Origin: DAOUKH01 sp965207995
GTDB taxonomy: Bacteria > Chloroflexota > Dehalococcoidia > SHYB01
Length of the DNA: 64,000 nt
Reading direction: 5' to 3'
Assembly: GCA_965207995.1 (NCBI GenBank)
Contig: OZ242299.1
Coordinates: forward strand, 2,232,001-2,296,000
Translations under genes and position numbers: made by a program
Notes under the pieces: model-generated
What the model was told of the DNA's origin: nothing
Seen by the model: only the letters and a program-made list of their open reading frames with translations
Databases searched by the model: none
Part shown: positions 18,052 to 25,801 of the stretch, in pieces
Layout of the letters: each line of letters starts with the position of its first letter
How positions within the stretch are numbered: the first letter of the stretch is position 1

Positions 18052-19065
18052 ATGAGCAAGAGGCTTTCGCCCCGTTTTGCCGCCCTTGCGGCAGCCGCTC
18101 TTTCGCTGGTGCTGATAGTCGCGGCGTGTGGAAGCGACGATCCCGCGCCCGCGCCCACCGAGCGACCTGCCCCGCCGCCGACGGCCCCTGCGACGGCGAC
18201 GCCGCAGCCCCCCGCAACCGACCCGCCGCCCGCGGCCACCGCCACGGCCACGGAGGCTGCGGTGGGGGAGACGCCGGAGGCAACCGCCGCGCCCGAGGCG
18301 ACGGCCGCCGCAACGGCCGGGCCAATACCAACCGCGACACGGGCCGCGGCGCCCAAGGCGACGGCGGCGCCCGACACCCCCGAGCCTACCGCGGCGCCCC
18401 CCACCGAGGCGCCCACGGCAACTGAACCGCCAACGGCCACTGCTACCGCCACGTCTACAGAGGCTGCGATATCGAAAACGCCCGAGGCAACCTCCCCGCC
18501 TGAGGCGACGGCGACCCCGGTTCCCACCGCGACTCCGGATCCCACCCCGACGCCACGTCCCACCGAAACGCCAACTCCCACCCCGACGCCAACTCCCACC
18601 GAAACGCCGACGGCCGAGCCTCCACAGGACTTGGCGATTGATTTCACCCTGCCGAGCGCCGGGGGCGTCGACGTTACCCTCTCCTCCTACCGGGGGGAGC
18701 AGGTGGTCATCCTGGTCTTTTCCCGCGGCCTCTGGTGAACTATCTGCCGTCAGCAGCTCGTGGAGCTGCAAGGTGCATACGAATCGCTCCAGGCCGACGG
18801 CATCGAGGTCCTCTCGGTCAGCACCGACGACGAGGGCTCCGCGGGGTTAGCCGGCCGCCTCGGCCTTGAATACCCGGTGCTCTTCAATCCCGGGCACGAC
18901 GTGATCGAGCAGTACGGCGTCTACGACCTGCACGGCGACGGCTTCGCCGCACACTCGGTGTTCATCGTCGACCGGGACGGCGTGCTCCGCTGGCAGTACG
19001 TCAGCGGGAGTACCTACGACGTGCCGCCGACGGCGCGCGTGATCGAGCAGGCGAGAGCGCTCTAG
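18052..19065 (+). CDS. Selenocysteine-containing peroxiredoxin-like lipoprotein 2 (TGA at 18736 read as Sec)
   Basis: Tandem paralogue of the preceding gene: 337 residues with TGA 18736-18738 read as Sec (U229), then C232. Layout is lipoprotein signal (MSKRLSPRF..., C26), a Thr/Pro/Ala-rich linker of about 165 residues with PTPTPT and ATATA runs, and a thioredoxin-fold domain nearly identical to copy 1 (FSRGLW-U-TICRQQL, VSTDDEGSAGLAGRLG, HSVFIVDRDGVLRW). The linker is about three times longer than in copy 1, so the redox domain may sit further from the membrane or reach across an outer layer. The 21-nt gap between the genes suggests one transcript. Sequence after both stops is also shared (GCGACCGCGGCTAG), so the duplication included the flank. 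Confidence 0.87.
18736..18769 (+). promoter_or_regulatory. Sec UGA codon with bacterial SECIS-like hairpin (copy 2)
   Basis: TGA 18736-18738, then GCAGCTC (18753-18759), loop GTG (18760-18762) and GAGCTGC (18763-18769). Stem, loop and 21-nt spacing are identical to copy 1, and the bases between TGA and hairpin are also identical, although linker regions of the two genes differ greatly. Confidence 0.75.
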
Positions 19066-19080
19066 ACGCCGCGACCGCGG

Positions 19081-19962
19081 CTAGTTCGAGTCGAAGCCCT
19101 GGTCGATTTCTTTGAGGAAGCGCTCGATTTCGGGCGCGAGCGGCGCTTCCTCCCGCGTTTCCCGGGACGCGGGCCGCGCATCGTAGTTGCGTTCAAGCTG
19201 CTCGACCACTTCCTTCAGCCGCGGGTTTGACTCCAGCGCCTGGGAGACTTCGTCGTACTGGGCCTTGCCGCGCCGGTCGTCGATGAGGCGATCGGGAAGG
19301 TCGTACAAGACGCGCAGGGACTCCAGGATTCGGGCAGCGCCGCTGAAGTCCTCGTCCAACTGCACGTATTGGGGGAGGTGCACGATCATGCTCGCGGTCT
19401 CCATGCCGTTGGAGGTAGCAAAGCGATTGGCCACGTACATGATCGTCGTGGGCCCCTCGTAGGTGCTCTCCTCGACCTTGGCCTCGCGGGCCTGACGCTG
19501 GGAGTTCGGCCCTTGCACCGAGCCGGTCACCATGAGCGGTCTCGTGTGGGGAACGGCGTCGTACATCGCCCCCACCAGCGAGTAGCGCACGGCCTTCAAG
19601 GCTTGGAGTACCTCGGTGACACCCTCCGCGAAGTCCTCCCCGAAGGCGTGCGGTTCCAGCAGGTGGAAGAGGAGGAGGTCGCGAGCCCCCTCCCGGCGGC
19701 AGGCGTAGATGAAGCTGTTGGGGATGGTGACGTCGCGCACGCCCTCGCGCATGGCGATGACGGGGCGGTACCGGGTGAAGTCGTAGAAGTTGCCCGGCCG
19801 GGCCAGCTTTCCGATCTCGACCGCGTCCAGGTGCCGTTCGAGCCGCGACAGCACGATGGTCCCCACGCTCCCGACGTCTACCCAGGGCCGGAGCATCACC
19901 AGGGCGTGCGGCTCTTCGAGCTCCGGAAGCGGCTCCTCCATTTCGAACGGCCCGATTCGCAT
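19081..19962 (-). CDS. PAC2 family protein
   Basis: A 293-residue protein of the PAC2 (proteasome assembly chaperone 2-like) family, found as stand-alone proteins in Actinobacteria, Chloroflexota and archaea. The core (residues about 20-240) has LVMLRPWVDVGSVGTIVLSRL, then DFTRYRPV, LFHLLEPHAFGEDFAEGV and NGMETASMIVHLPQYVQLDEDF. The C-terminal 50 residues are charged and probably helical. The biochemical role of bacterial PAC2 proteins is poorly known. It converges on the second selenoprotein gene with 15 nt between stops and is divergent from the gene at 20047. Confidence 0.88.
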   Translation of the reverse strand: MRIGPFEMEEPLPELEEPHALVMLRPWVDVGSVGTIVLSRLERHLDAVEIGKLARPGNFYDFTRYRPVIAMREGVRDVTIPNSFIYACRREGARDLLLFHLLEPHAFGEDFAEGVTEVLQALKAVRYSLVGAMYDAVPHTRPLMVTGSVQGPNSQRQAREAKVEESTYEGPTTIMYVANRFATSNGMETASMIVHLPQYVQLDEDFSGAARILESLRVLYDLPDRLIDDRRGKAQYDEVSQALESNPRLKEVVEQLERNYDARPASRETREEAPLAPEIERFLKEIDQGFDSN

Positions 19963-20006
19963 CGGCCCATCTTGTCAGCCGCCGATGCCTATTGCAACCT
20001 CGCCGC

Positions 20007-20012
20007 TATAAT
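20007..20012 (+). promoter_or_regulatory. Candidate -10 box before the gene at 20047
   Basis: A perfect TATAAT lies 35 nt before the GTG start in the divergent gap with the PAC2 gene. No convincing -35 box is found at 16-18 nt, so the call rests on the -10 alone. Confidence 0.4.
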
Positions 20013-20046
20013 GCGCCCGTCGGGAGTCCGGCAGAGGAGGCGACGC

Positions 20047-20805
20047 GTGGAAGTGAAGGGCATGGCCGTTGGGTTCATCGACGTGCCGCAGGAGCACACC
20101 GAGGCCTACAACTACTGGTACGACTTCGACCATCTGGCGGAGAACCTGGCGCTGCCTGAGATCTGCGGCGCGCGCCGGTACGTCGCCACGCCGGACTGCA
20201 AGGAGGTGCGCGACTGCCGCTTCCCACCCCTCGACGGCGGTCAGGGCACGTATTTCACCAGCTATCTGCTCAATACGGATGACCTCGATGCGGCGGGCGA
20301 GAGCTGGCACCGGCTCGGGACCGACCTGCGGAAGAAGCGGCGCTTCTTCCGGCACGGCAATGTCCCCTACGGCGGTATCTACCGGCTGAAGAAGATTCTG
20401 CTCAGCCCAAATGTGCCGCCGGTGGCCCTCGAGGCGGGCCCGTGGCTGGGCCATCAGGGTGTGCTCGTGGTGCTCTCGCAAGTGCGCGACCCGTCGATGC
20501 GCGAGGCCGTCGAAGAGTGGTACGAGCAGGTGCACGCCCCCGACGTGCTCGAGGTACCGGGAATGGCCTCGGCGATGCGCTTCTGGCGTTACGCTCCGGG
20601 CAAAGATGACCCGGAGGATGGCTGGGCGCTCAATCTCTACTTGCTCGACGGCGACCCGGTCGAGGTGAAAAAGGAGATCGACCGCCGTGTCCCCCTCTGG
20701 ACCGAACAGGGGCGAATGCCGAGCCCGGGCCGGGCCTCCGACGCGCAGTTCCTGAGCGTCTACCGCTCCGTCGTGCCGACGCAGTACGACTTCCGGGTGG
20801 AGTAG
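20047..20805 (+). CDS. Uncharacterised protein with two dimeric alpha/beta-barrel-like repeats
   Basis: A 252-residue soluble protein. GTG 20047 is chosen because GAGGAGG (20034-20040) lies 6 nt before it; reading further upstream would run through the PAC2 gene and its promoter. Two segments resemble each other and the EthD/ABM-type ferredoxin-like fold: NYWYDFDHLAENLALPEICG (about 24-43) and EEWYEQVHAPDVLEVPGMAS (about 157-176). Each has an aromatic-rich helix with a conserved His followed by a Pro-Gly/Pro-Glu turn. Such folds often bind small hydrophobic ligands or act as monooxygenases or dehalogenases. It precedes a D-aminoacylase-like gene. No firm function can be given. Confidence 0.75.
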   Translation: MEVKGMAVGFIDVPQEHTEAYNYWYDFDHLAENLALPEICGARRYVATPDCKEVRDCRFPPLDGGQGTYFTSYLLNTDDLDAAGESWHRLGTDLRKKRRFFRHGNVPYGGIYRLKKILLSPNVPPVALEAGPWLGHQGVLVVLSQVRDPSMREAVEEWYEQVHAPDVLEVPGMASAMRFWRYAPGKDDPEDGWALNLYLLDGDPVEVKKEIDRRVPLWTEQGRMPSPGRASDAQFLSVYRSVVPTQYDFRVE

Positions 20806-20820
20806 GGGCCTTCGAAGCCG

Positions 20821-20850
20821 TTGGCCTCAATGGCTCCTCTGCGATAAGAT
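20821..20850 (+). promoter_or_regulatory. Candidate promoter of the D-aminoacylase-like gene
   Basis: TTGGCC (20821-20826) and TAAGAT (20845-20850) are separated by 18 nt, 36 nt before the ATG at 20886. Both boxes are partial matches to the housekeeping consensus. Confidence 0.33.
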
Positions 20851-20885
20851 AGCCCCTGACCCGTGAGGCTGTGAGGGAGCGAGCG

Positions 20886-22571
20886 ATGAGCGAATACGAT
20901 GTGGTAATCAGGGGCGGGACGGTCGTCGATGGGACCAACGTGCCGCGGTATCGCGCGGACGTCGGCATCAAGGACGGCCGCATCGTGCAGATCAGCGGGC
21001 GGATCACAGCCGGAGCCGGCCAGGAGATCGACGCGAGCGGCTGCATCGTGGCCCCCGGCGCCATCGACCTGCACACCCACTACGACGCGCAGCTGAACTG
21101 GGACCCCTATGCGACGCTCGACGGTTGGTTCGGGGTCACCACGGTCACGATCGGGCAGTGCGGCTTCGGCTTCGCGCCGGTGCGCCCCGGCGACCGCGAC
21201 CTCTCGATGCGGATGATGAACCGGATCGAGGCGATTCCTCTTGAGTCGATGCGATTGGGACTGCGCTGGGACTGGGAGACGTATCCCGAGTATCTCGACA
21301 GCCTCGACCGGCAGGGGCTCGGCGTCAACGTCGCCTCGCTGTTCCCCTTCTCGCCCCTGCGCGCGTATGTGATGGGCATGATGGAGTCGCGGCAGGCCAC
21401 GTCGGCGACGCCTGAACAGGTGGCCCAGATTAAGCAGCTCTTTCGCGAGGGGATGGCGGCAGGGTCGTTCGGCTTCGCGGTGGACAAGAACGAAGAGGAC
21501 CGAAACGAGGACGGCGGCGCGATTCCGAGTCACAACATCTCGGACGAGGAGGCGCTGGCGCTAGCGGAGGTGCTCGGCGAGTTCGGCGTCGGCTTCTCCG
21601 GCTGGACGATCGGCATCTCGGACGAGCCGGAACGCCAGCAAGACCTGCTCACGCGGATGCTCAAGCTCACCGGCCGTCCCATGCACATCGCGCTTGGTGT
21701 AAATGAGGACGCCGAGGACTGGGCGCGCGCCCGGCGTGAGGAGGGGCTGCCCGTGGTCCCCGAGCGGATGGGCATCTACGCCGAGTCGCGGTTCAGCCTG
21801 GCCGAGTTCAACCAGTTCGACTATATGCCGGCGTGGGCGCACGCCCTGGTGGGGACGCCCGAGGAGCGCGCGGCGAAGCTGCGCATTCCCGAGGTCCGCG
21901 AGGCGATGAAGGAAGACGCGGCCATCCCCCTGCACGCGCGGACGAAGTGGGAGAACACCACGGTCCTCCAAGTGGAGCATGAGCGCAACTACAAATACGA
22001 GGGACGCCGCATCCACGAAGTCGCCGCGGAGGAGGGCAAGCACCCCGTCGACTTCCTCGTCGACCTGGCGCTCGACGAGGGGCTGCTCACCGAGTTCAGC
22101 TTCAAGAATGATGGGGCGGAGAACCAAATGCGCGTTGCCGCCGGTATCCGCGACCCGTACACCCACATCTCGGTGTCCGACGGCGGGGCGCACACCCGGT
22201 TCTCGACCCTCAGCCGCTGGCCGGTGGATTTCCTCTCGAATCAGATACGAGACCGGGAGGTCGTCTCGCTTGAGCGGGCGCACTACAAGATCAGCGCCTA
22301 TCCCGCCTGGGTCGCGGGCTACAACAACCGGGGCGTCCTGCGGCCGGGCAAGGCCGCCGACATCATGATCTACGACCTCGATGAGCTGGGGCTGCTCTAC
22401 GACGCCCCGGTCTACTCGAACGACTTTCCCGGCGGCGAGCGCCGTCTGGTGCAGATGCCGAAGGGCATCCGGTTCATCCTGGTGAACGGCGCGGTCACGT
22501 TCGAGGAGAACGTCTGCACCAACGCCCTTCCCGGCAAGCTGCTGCGCAGCTATGAGGAGTGCCTGGGCTAG
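20886..22571 (+). CDS. N-acyl-D-amino-acid deacylase-like amidohydrolase
   Basis: A 561-residue amidohydrolase_3 enzyme of the D-aminoacylase/dihydroorotase-like group. The N-terminal beta-sandwich (DVVIRGGTVVDGTNVPRYRADVGI) leads to the metal motif DLHTHYDAQ and the family Cys motif TIGQCGFGFAP. Further along is VSDGGAHTRF (catalytic Asp region), and the C-terminal sandwich returns with NNRGVLRPGKAADIMIYDLDEL. Members release carboxylate from N-acyl-D-amino acids or related amides in the cytoplasm. ATG 20886 is preceded by GGGAG at 6 nt. It lies directly before a peptide-type ABC importer, which hints at scavenging of D-amino-acid-containing peptides; that link is inference. Confidence 0.9.
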   Translation: MSEYDVVIRGGTVVDGTNVPRYRADVGIKDGRIVQISGRITAGAGQEIDASGCIVAPGAIDLHTHYDAQLNWDPYATLDGWFGVTTVTIGQCGFGFAPVRPGDRDLSMRMMNRIEAIPLESMRLGLRWDWETYPEYLDSLDRQGLGVNVASLFPFSPLRAYVMGMMESRQATSATPEQVAQIKQLFREGMAAGSFGFAVDKNEEDRNEDGGAIPSHNISDEEALALAEVLGEFGVGFSGWTIGISDEPERQQDLLTRMLKLTGRPMHIALGVNEDAEDWARARREEGLPVVPERMGIYAESRFSLAEFNQFDYMPAWAHALVGTPEERAAKLRIPEVREAMKEDAAIPLHARTKWENTTVLQVEHERNYKYEGRRIHEVAAEEGKHPVDFLVDLALDEGLLTEFSFKNDGAENQMRVAAGIRDPYTHISVSDGGAHTRFSTLSRWPVDFLSNQIRDREVVSLERAHYKISAYPAWVAGYNNRGVLRPGKAADIMIYDLDELGLLYDAPVYSNDFPGGERRLVQMPKGIRFILVNGAVTFEENVCTNALPGKLLRSYEECLG

Positions 22572-22602
22572 GCTGCTTCAGGGCGCCCGGAGTCTCATTT
22601 TC

Positions 22603-22631
22603 TTGCGTAGCTTGCCAACTCGCCTTACAAT
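22603..22631 (+). promoter_or_regulatory. Candidate promoter of the ABC importer operon
   Basis: TTGCGT (22603-22608) and TACAAT (22626-22631) are separated by exactly 17 nt and sit just after the amidohydrolase stop. They would give a leader of about 125 nt before the ATG at 22765. The -10 matches consensus at 5 of 6 bases. Confidence 0.5.
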
Positions 22632-22764
22632 GGCGGGCGGTGTCGAGCAGGCTAGGGCATGGTGGCGCCGCGATGACCAGCATCAGTCGCGGTCTTTCTG
22701 CGCCCCGCGATGCGGCTCCCACCGAAAGAATCTGTTTCGGATAAGGACTGAGGGAGGAGCAAAG

Positions 22765-24582
22765 ATGAGATCTACCTTAAGAAGGTTGCTTCCAGTGCTT
22801 GCCCTGACGCTGGTCATGGCGCTGGTCGCCGCGGCCTGCGAAGGGGCAGCGGGACCGGCAGGGCCGGCAGGACCGGCGGGGCCGGCAGGACCGGCAGGAC
22901 CGGCAGGACCGGCGGGGCCGCAAGGACCTGAGGGTCCCAAAGGGCCTGAGGGTGAAGGCGCGATGATGGAGGAGAAGCCTCCGACCGCCATGCCCGAGCC
23001 TACGGCTACCGCGATGCCGGAGCCGACGGCCACGGCGATGCCGGAGCCGACGCCGACGCCCGAGGCGATGCTCATGCAGCCCGCGCTGGGCGACACGGAC
23101 GGTGAGTACGGCGGCACGTTGACCTTCCCGCTGCTGTTCGACGCGGGCGACCTGAACCCGAAGGTTGCGGGATACTTCTTCAACTACTCGTTCGGCGCTA
23201 ACGTCTACAGCCCCATCGTCCGCTACAACTGGGACCAGCCCCGCGACAAGGTCTTCCCCAGCTTGGCGGAGAGTTGGTCGATCAACGCCGACGCCACGCA
23301 GTGGACCTTCAACTTCCGCGAAGGCGTCACGTGGCACGACGGCGAGCCGTTCCACGCGTCGGACGCGGCCTTCTCGCTCCAACAGAACGAGGGCCGGTTC
23401 GCGCCGCAGCTCGAAAAGGTCGCCAGCTACGAGACGCCCGACGCCACGACGCTGGTGCTCAACCTGAGTAGGGCCAGCAGCTCCGTTCCCAGCCTGCTGG
23501 CGCACATGCGCTTCCCGGTCTTCTCCCAGCGCCTCTTCGAGGCCACGGGCGGCGAGTACACGGCAGAGACCAGCATCGGAACCGGCCCCTTCGTGCTGGC
23601 GGAAATCGACCGGGACGTCGAGTACGTACTCGAGCGGAACCCCGACTACTTCATACCGGGTCGGCCCTTCCTGGACTCGATCCGTGCGGTCGTCCAAGGC
23701 GACCACGCCACACGGCTGGCGCTGTTCCGTGGCGGCCAGCTCGACGTGCTCGGCCCCTCGGCGACCATGGTCGACATAGAGACGGCGCAAGACGTGGTAG
23801 GGTCCGTGGATGGCGCGGTGGCGACTCCCCATCCCTCGCTCGACCAGATCGTGGTCGTGGTGAACTCGGCGAAGCCCCCGTGGGACAACCTGCAACTGCG
23901 CCAGGCCCTCTTCCTCTCCTTCAACCGGTGGGAGATGGCCGAGGGACTCCCGTTCATCGGGAGGCCTTCCGGTCCCCTCGTAGGGCCGCCGGGCTGGGGC
24001 CTCTCGGATGACGAGTTGAACTTCGTGCCCGGCTACAAGCGGGGCGACGGCTACGAAGCCGACCTCGAAATGGCGAGGGGGCTGCTGGCGGCCGCGGGCT
24101 ACCCCGACGGTCTCGAGACTGAAGTGATCGGGTCGCAAACCGCGGCGCTAGAGACGAGCCTTGAGGTCATCGTCGACCACATGAGCCGGATCGGCATCAC
24201 GGCCAGCCCGAGCAGTGGCGGCGTTCCAAGCGCGGACGACGTGAAGCGCAGGCAGGAGGGCGACTTTGAGCTCAACGTCCAGAGCGTGACCTTGAGCTTC
24301 CCCGACCCCGACGGCGCTGATCAGGCGGTCATACCCGGCTTGTTTACCAAGTTGGAGGACGCCGAGATCCAGCGGTTGTTCCAAGCGCAGGGCGTCGAAA
24401 GCGATCCCGCCGTGCGCGCCGACCTTGTGCGGCAGCTGCAGATCCGGATGCTCGAGCAGGTGTCGATCATTCCGATCGGCTGGCAGGAGCTCCACTGGCT
24501 GACGCAGGGTGACTTGCACAACCTCTACCCGCCGATGGCATGGTCGGACGCGAACTTCGACCACGTCTACAAGAGCGGCTAA
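22765..24582 (+). CDS. ABC transporter substrate-binding lipoprotein (SBP_bac_5) with collagen-like linker
   Basis: A 605-residue peptide/nickel-type binding protein. A lipoprotein signal ends at C25 (VAAAC). Residues 30-62 are eleven Gly-Pro-X triplets (seven GPA, then GPQ, GPE, GPK, GPE), a collagen-like tract. Three copies of MPEPTAT-like sequence then lead to the binding fold, which starts at YGGTLTFPL and includes LAESWSINADATQWTFNFRE, GVTWHDGEPF and NPDYFIPGRPF. AGGGAGGA precedes the ATG. The linker should tether the binding protein away from the membrane; collagen-like tracts in binding proteins are unusual. Permease genes follow at 24823 and 25802. The ligand is not predictable. Confidence 0.93.
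   Translation: MRSTLRRLLPVLALTLVMALVAAACEGAAGPAGPAGPAGPAGPAGPAGPAGPQGPEGPKGPEGEGAMMEEKPPTAMPEPTATAMPEPTATAMPEPTPTPEAMLMQPALGDTDGEYGGTLTFPLLFDAGDLNPKVAGYFFNYSFGANVYSPIVRYNWDQPRDKVFPSLAESWSINADATQWTFNFREGVTWHDGEPFHASDAAFSLQQNEGRFAPQLEKVASYETPDATTLVLNLSRASSSVPSLLAHMRFPVFSQRLFEATGGEYTAETSIGTGPFVLAEIDRDVEYVLERNPDYFIPGRPFLDSIRAVVQGDHATRLALFRGGQLDVLGPSATMVDIETAQDVVGSVDGAVATPHPSLDQIVVVVNSAKPPWDNLQLRQALFLSFNRWEMAEGLPFIGRPSGPLVGPPGWGLSDDELNFVPGYKRGDGYEADLEMARGLLAAAGYPDGLETEVIGSQTAALETSLEVIVDHMSRIGITASPSSGGVPSADDVKRRQEGDFELNVQSVTLSFPDPDGADQAVIPGLFTKLEDAEIQRLFQAQGVESDPAVRADLVRQLQIRMLEQVSIIPIGWQELHWLTQGDLHNLYPPMAWSDANFDHVYKSG
22852..22950 (+). repeat. Collagen-like Gly-Pro-X coding repeat
   Basis: Eleven 9-nt units, seven nearly identical (GGACCGGCA or GGGCCGGCG type), encode Gly-Pro-X. 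The unit-to-unit similarity at DNA level suggests expansion by slippage, so copy number may vary between strains. Confidence 0.85.
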
Positions 24583-24606
24583 GCCCGAACGACAGAGGTG
24601 AATTAT

Positions 24607-24637
24607 CCGGGCTGCAGGGGATTCCCCTGCAGCCCGG
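24607..24637 (+). terminator. Strong hairpin after the binding-protein gene
   Basis: Arms 24607-24620 and 24624-24637 are exactly complementary (14 bp, CCGGGCTGCAGGGG on the left) around an ATT loop. Only a weak T-run (TCGTTT) follows. Placed between the binding protein and the permease genes, it probably stabilises the upstream message or partly terminates it, as is common in such operons. Confidence 0.7.
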
Positions 24638-24822
24638 ACTTCGTTTAAGGGGCGGACGGCGGCTGGAAGGGAGACTCCCGGCCCGCCCGCGCCCGGTTTT
24701 CCGCCGGGCTGCTATCTGTTACACTGCGCCACCGTAAGCTGACGGACGGCAGGGAACGCGGGCTTTTGGACCGCGCTCCGCGGCCTTCCCAACCGGGTCC
24801 GGCACACCCGGCCGATAACGAC

Positions 24823-25779
24823 ATGAGAACCTACATCATCCGCCGTTTGATCCTGGCGATACCGACCATCTTCGTCGTGTCGGTGGTCGTCTTCTTCCTG
24901 GTGAACTACCTGCCCGGCGATGCCGCCCTGGTGAAGGTGAGCGAGGGCGGCCGCTCGGCCTACACCCCGGAGCAGTATGAACGCGCTGTGAAGGAGCTGA
25001 GGCTGGACGATCCTTGGTACCAGCGGTACGGGGGATGGGTGGGCGGACTCTTCCGAGGCGACGGCGGCAAATCCCTCATCAGCAACGAGCCGGTCTTCAG
25101 CGAGTTGAGGCAGAAGATTCCGGTGACCGTCGAGCTGGCGGTCATGGCGATGGTTCTCGGGCTGGCGCTCTCGGTGCCGATCGGAGTGCTGAGCGCGGTG
25201 CGGCAGGACTCGGTCTGGGACTACGGAGGGCGACTCTTCGCGACGGTCGGACTGGCCTTGCCGGAGTTCCTGGCGGGCTCGATGCTGCTGCTGACGCTCT
25301 CGCTAGCCTTTAACTGGGCGCCGCAGCTCGTGTACACGCCGTTCTTCGAAGATCCGTTGAGCAACCTGGAACAATTCGTGTTCCCCGCCGTGATTCTTGC
25401 CTTTCACCAGTCGGCGATTCTGGTCCGGATGACACGGTCGGCCATGCTGGAGGTGCTGCGGCAGGACTACATGCGGACCGCGTACGCCAAGGGGCTGCGG
25501 CCGGCGGTGTCGATCGTACGGCATGCCCTGCGCAACGCCTTCCTGCCAGTGATTACCATCGCGGGGATTCAGGCGGCGAACATGCTCGGCGGGTCGGTGA
25601 TCGTGGAGCGGCTTTTCTCCCTGCCGGGGATCGGCGCCCAGGTCGTGCAAGGCCTGGAGGCCAGGGACTGGACCGTGGTGCAAACGGTGGTGCTCCTGAT
25701 CACCATCGTGATCGTGGGGCTGAATATCGCGCTCGACGTGCTCTACGCCTGGTTCGATCCCAGGATCCGATACCAGTAG
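24823..25779 (+). CDS. ABC transporter permease, DppB/OppB type
   Basis: A 318-residue channel subunit. The ATG 24823 gives the canonical start MRTYIIRRLILAIPTIFVVS with the first helix at once; an upstream ATG (24766) adds 19 residues without helix or ribosome-binding site. The periplasmic insertion ends at DGGKSLISNEPVF. The core follows with RTAYAKGL...RHALRNAFLP as EAA loop and FDPRIRYQ at the end. It is close in sequence to the partial permease at the window start (for example LSVPIGVLSAVRQDSVWDYG against VPAGLISAIRRDSAWDYG), so the two importers are related. Confidence 0.94.
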   Translation: MRTYIIRRLILAIPTIFVVSVVVFFLVNYLPGDAALVKVSEGGRSAYTPEQYERAVKELRLDDPWYQRYGGWVGGLFRGDGGKSLISNEPVFSELRQKIPVTVELAVMAMVLGLALSVPIGVLSAVRQDSVWDYGGRLFATVGLALPEFLAGSMLLLTLSLAFNWAPQLVYTPFFEDPLSNLEQFVFPAVILAFHQSAILVRMTRSAMLEVLRQDYMRTAYAKGLRPAVSIVRHALRNAFLPVITIAGIQAANMLGGSVIVERLFSLPGIGAQVVQGLEARDWTVVQTVVLLITIVIVGLNIALDVLYAWFDPRIRYQ

Positions 25780-25801
25780 AGCGGCGAGGACTCGAAGGCC
25801 A

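Noticed and set aside
17347..19065. UGA reassigned to Trp or Gly as in some uncultured lineages
   Set aside because: Many genes here end in TGA with correct family lengths, and the TGA in question already follows a TGG Trp codon at a position where the family has Cys.
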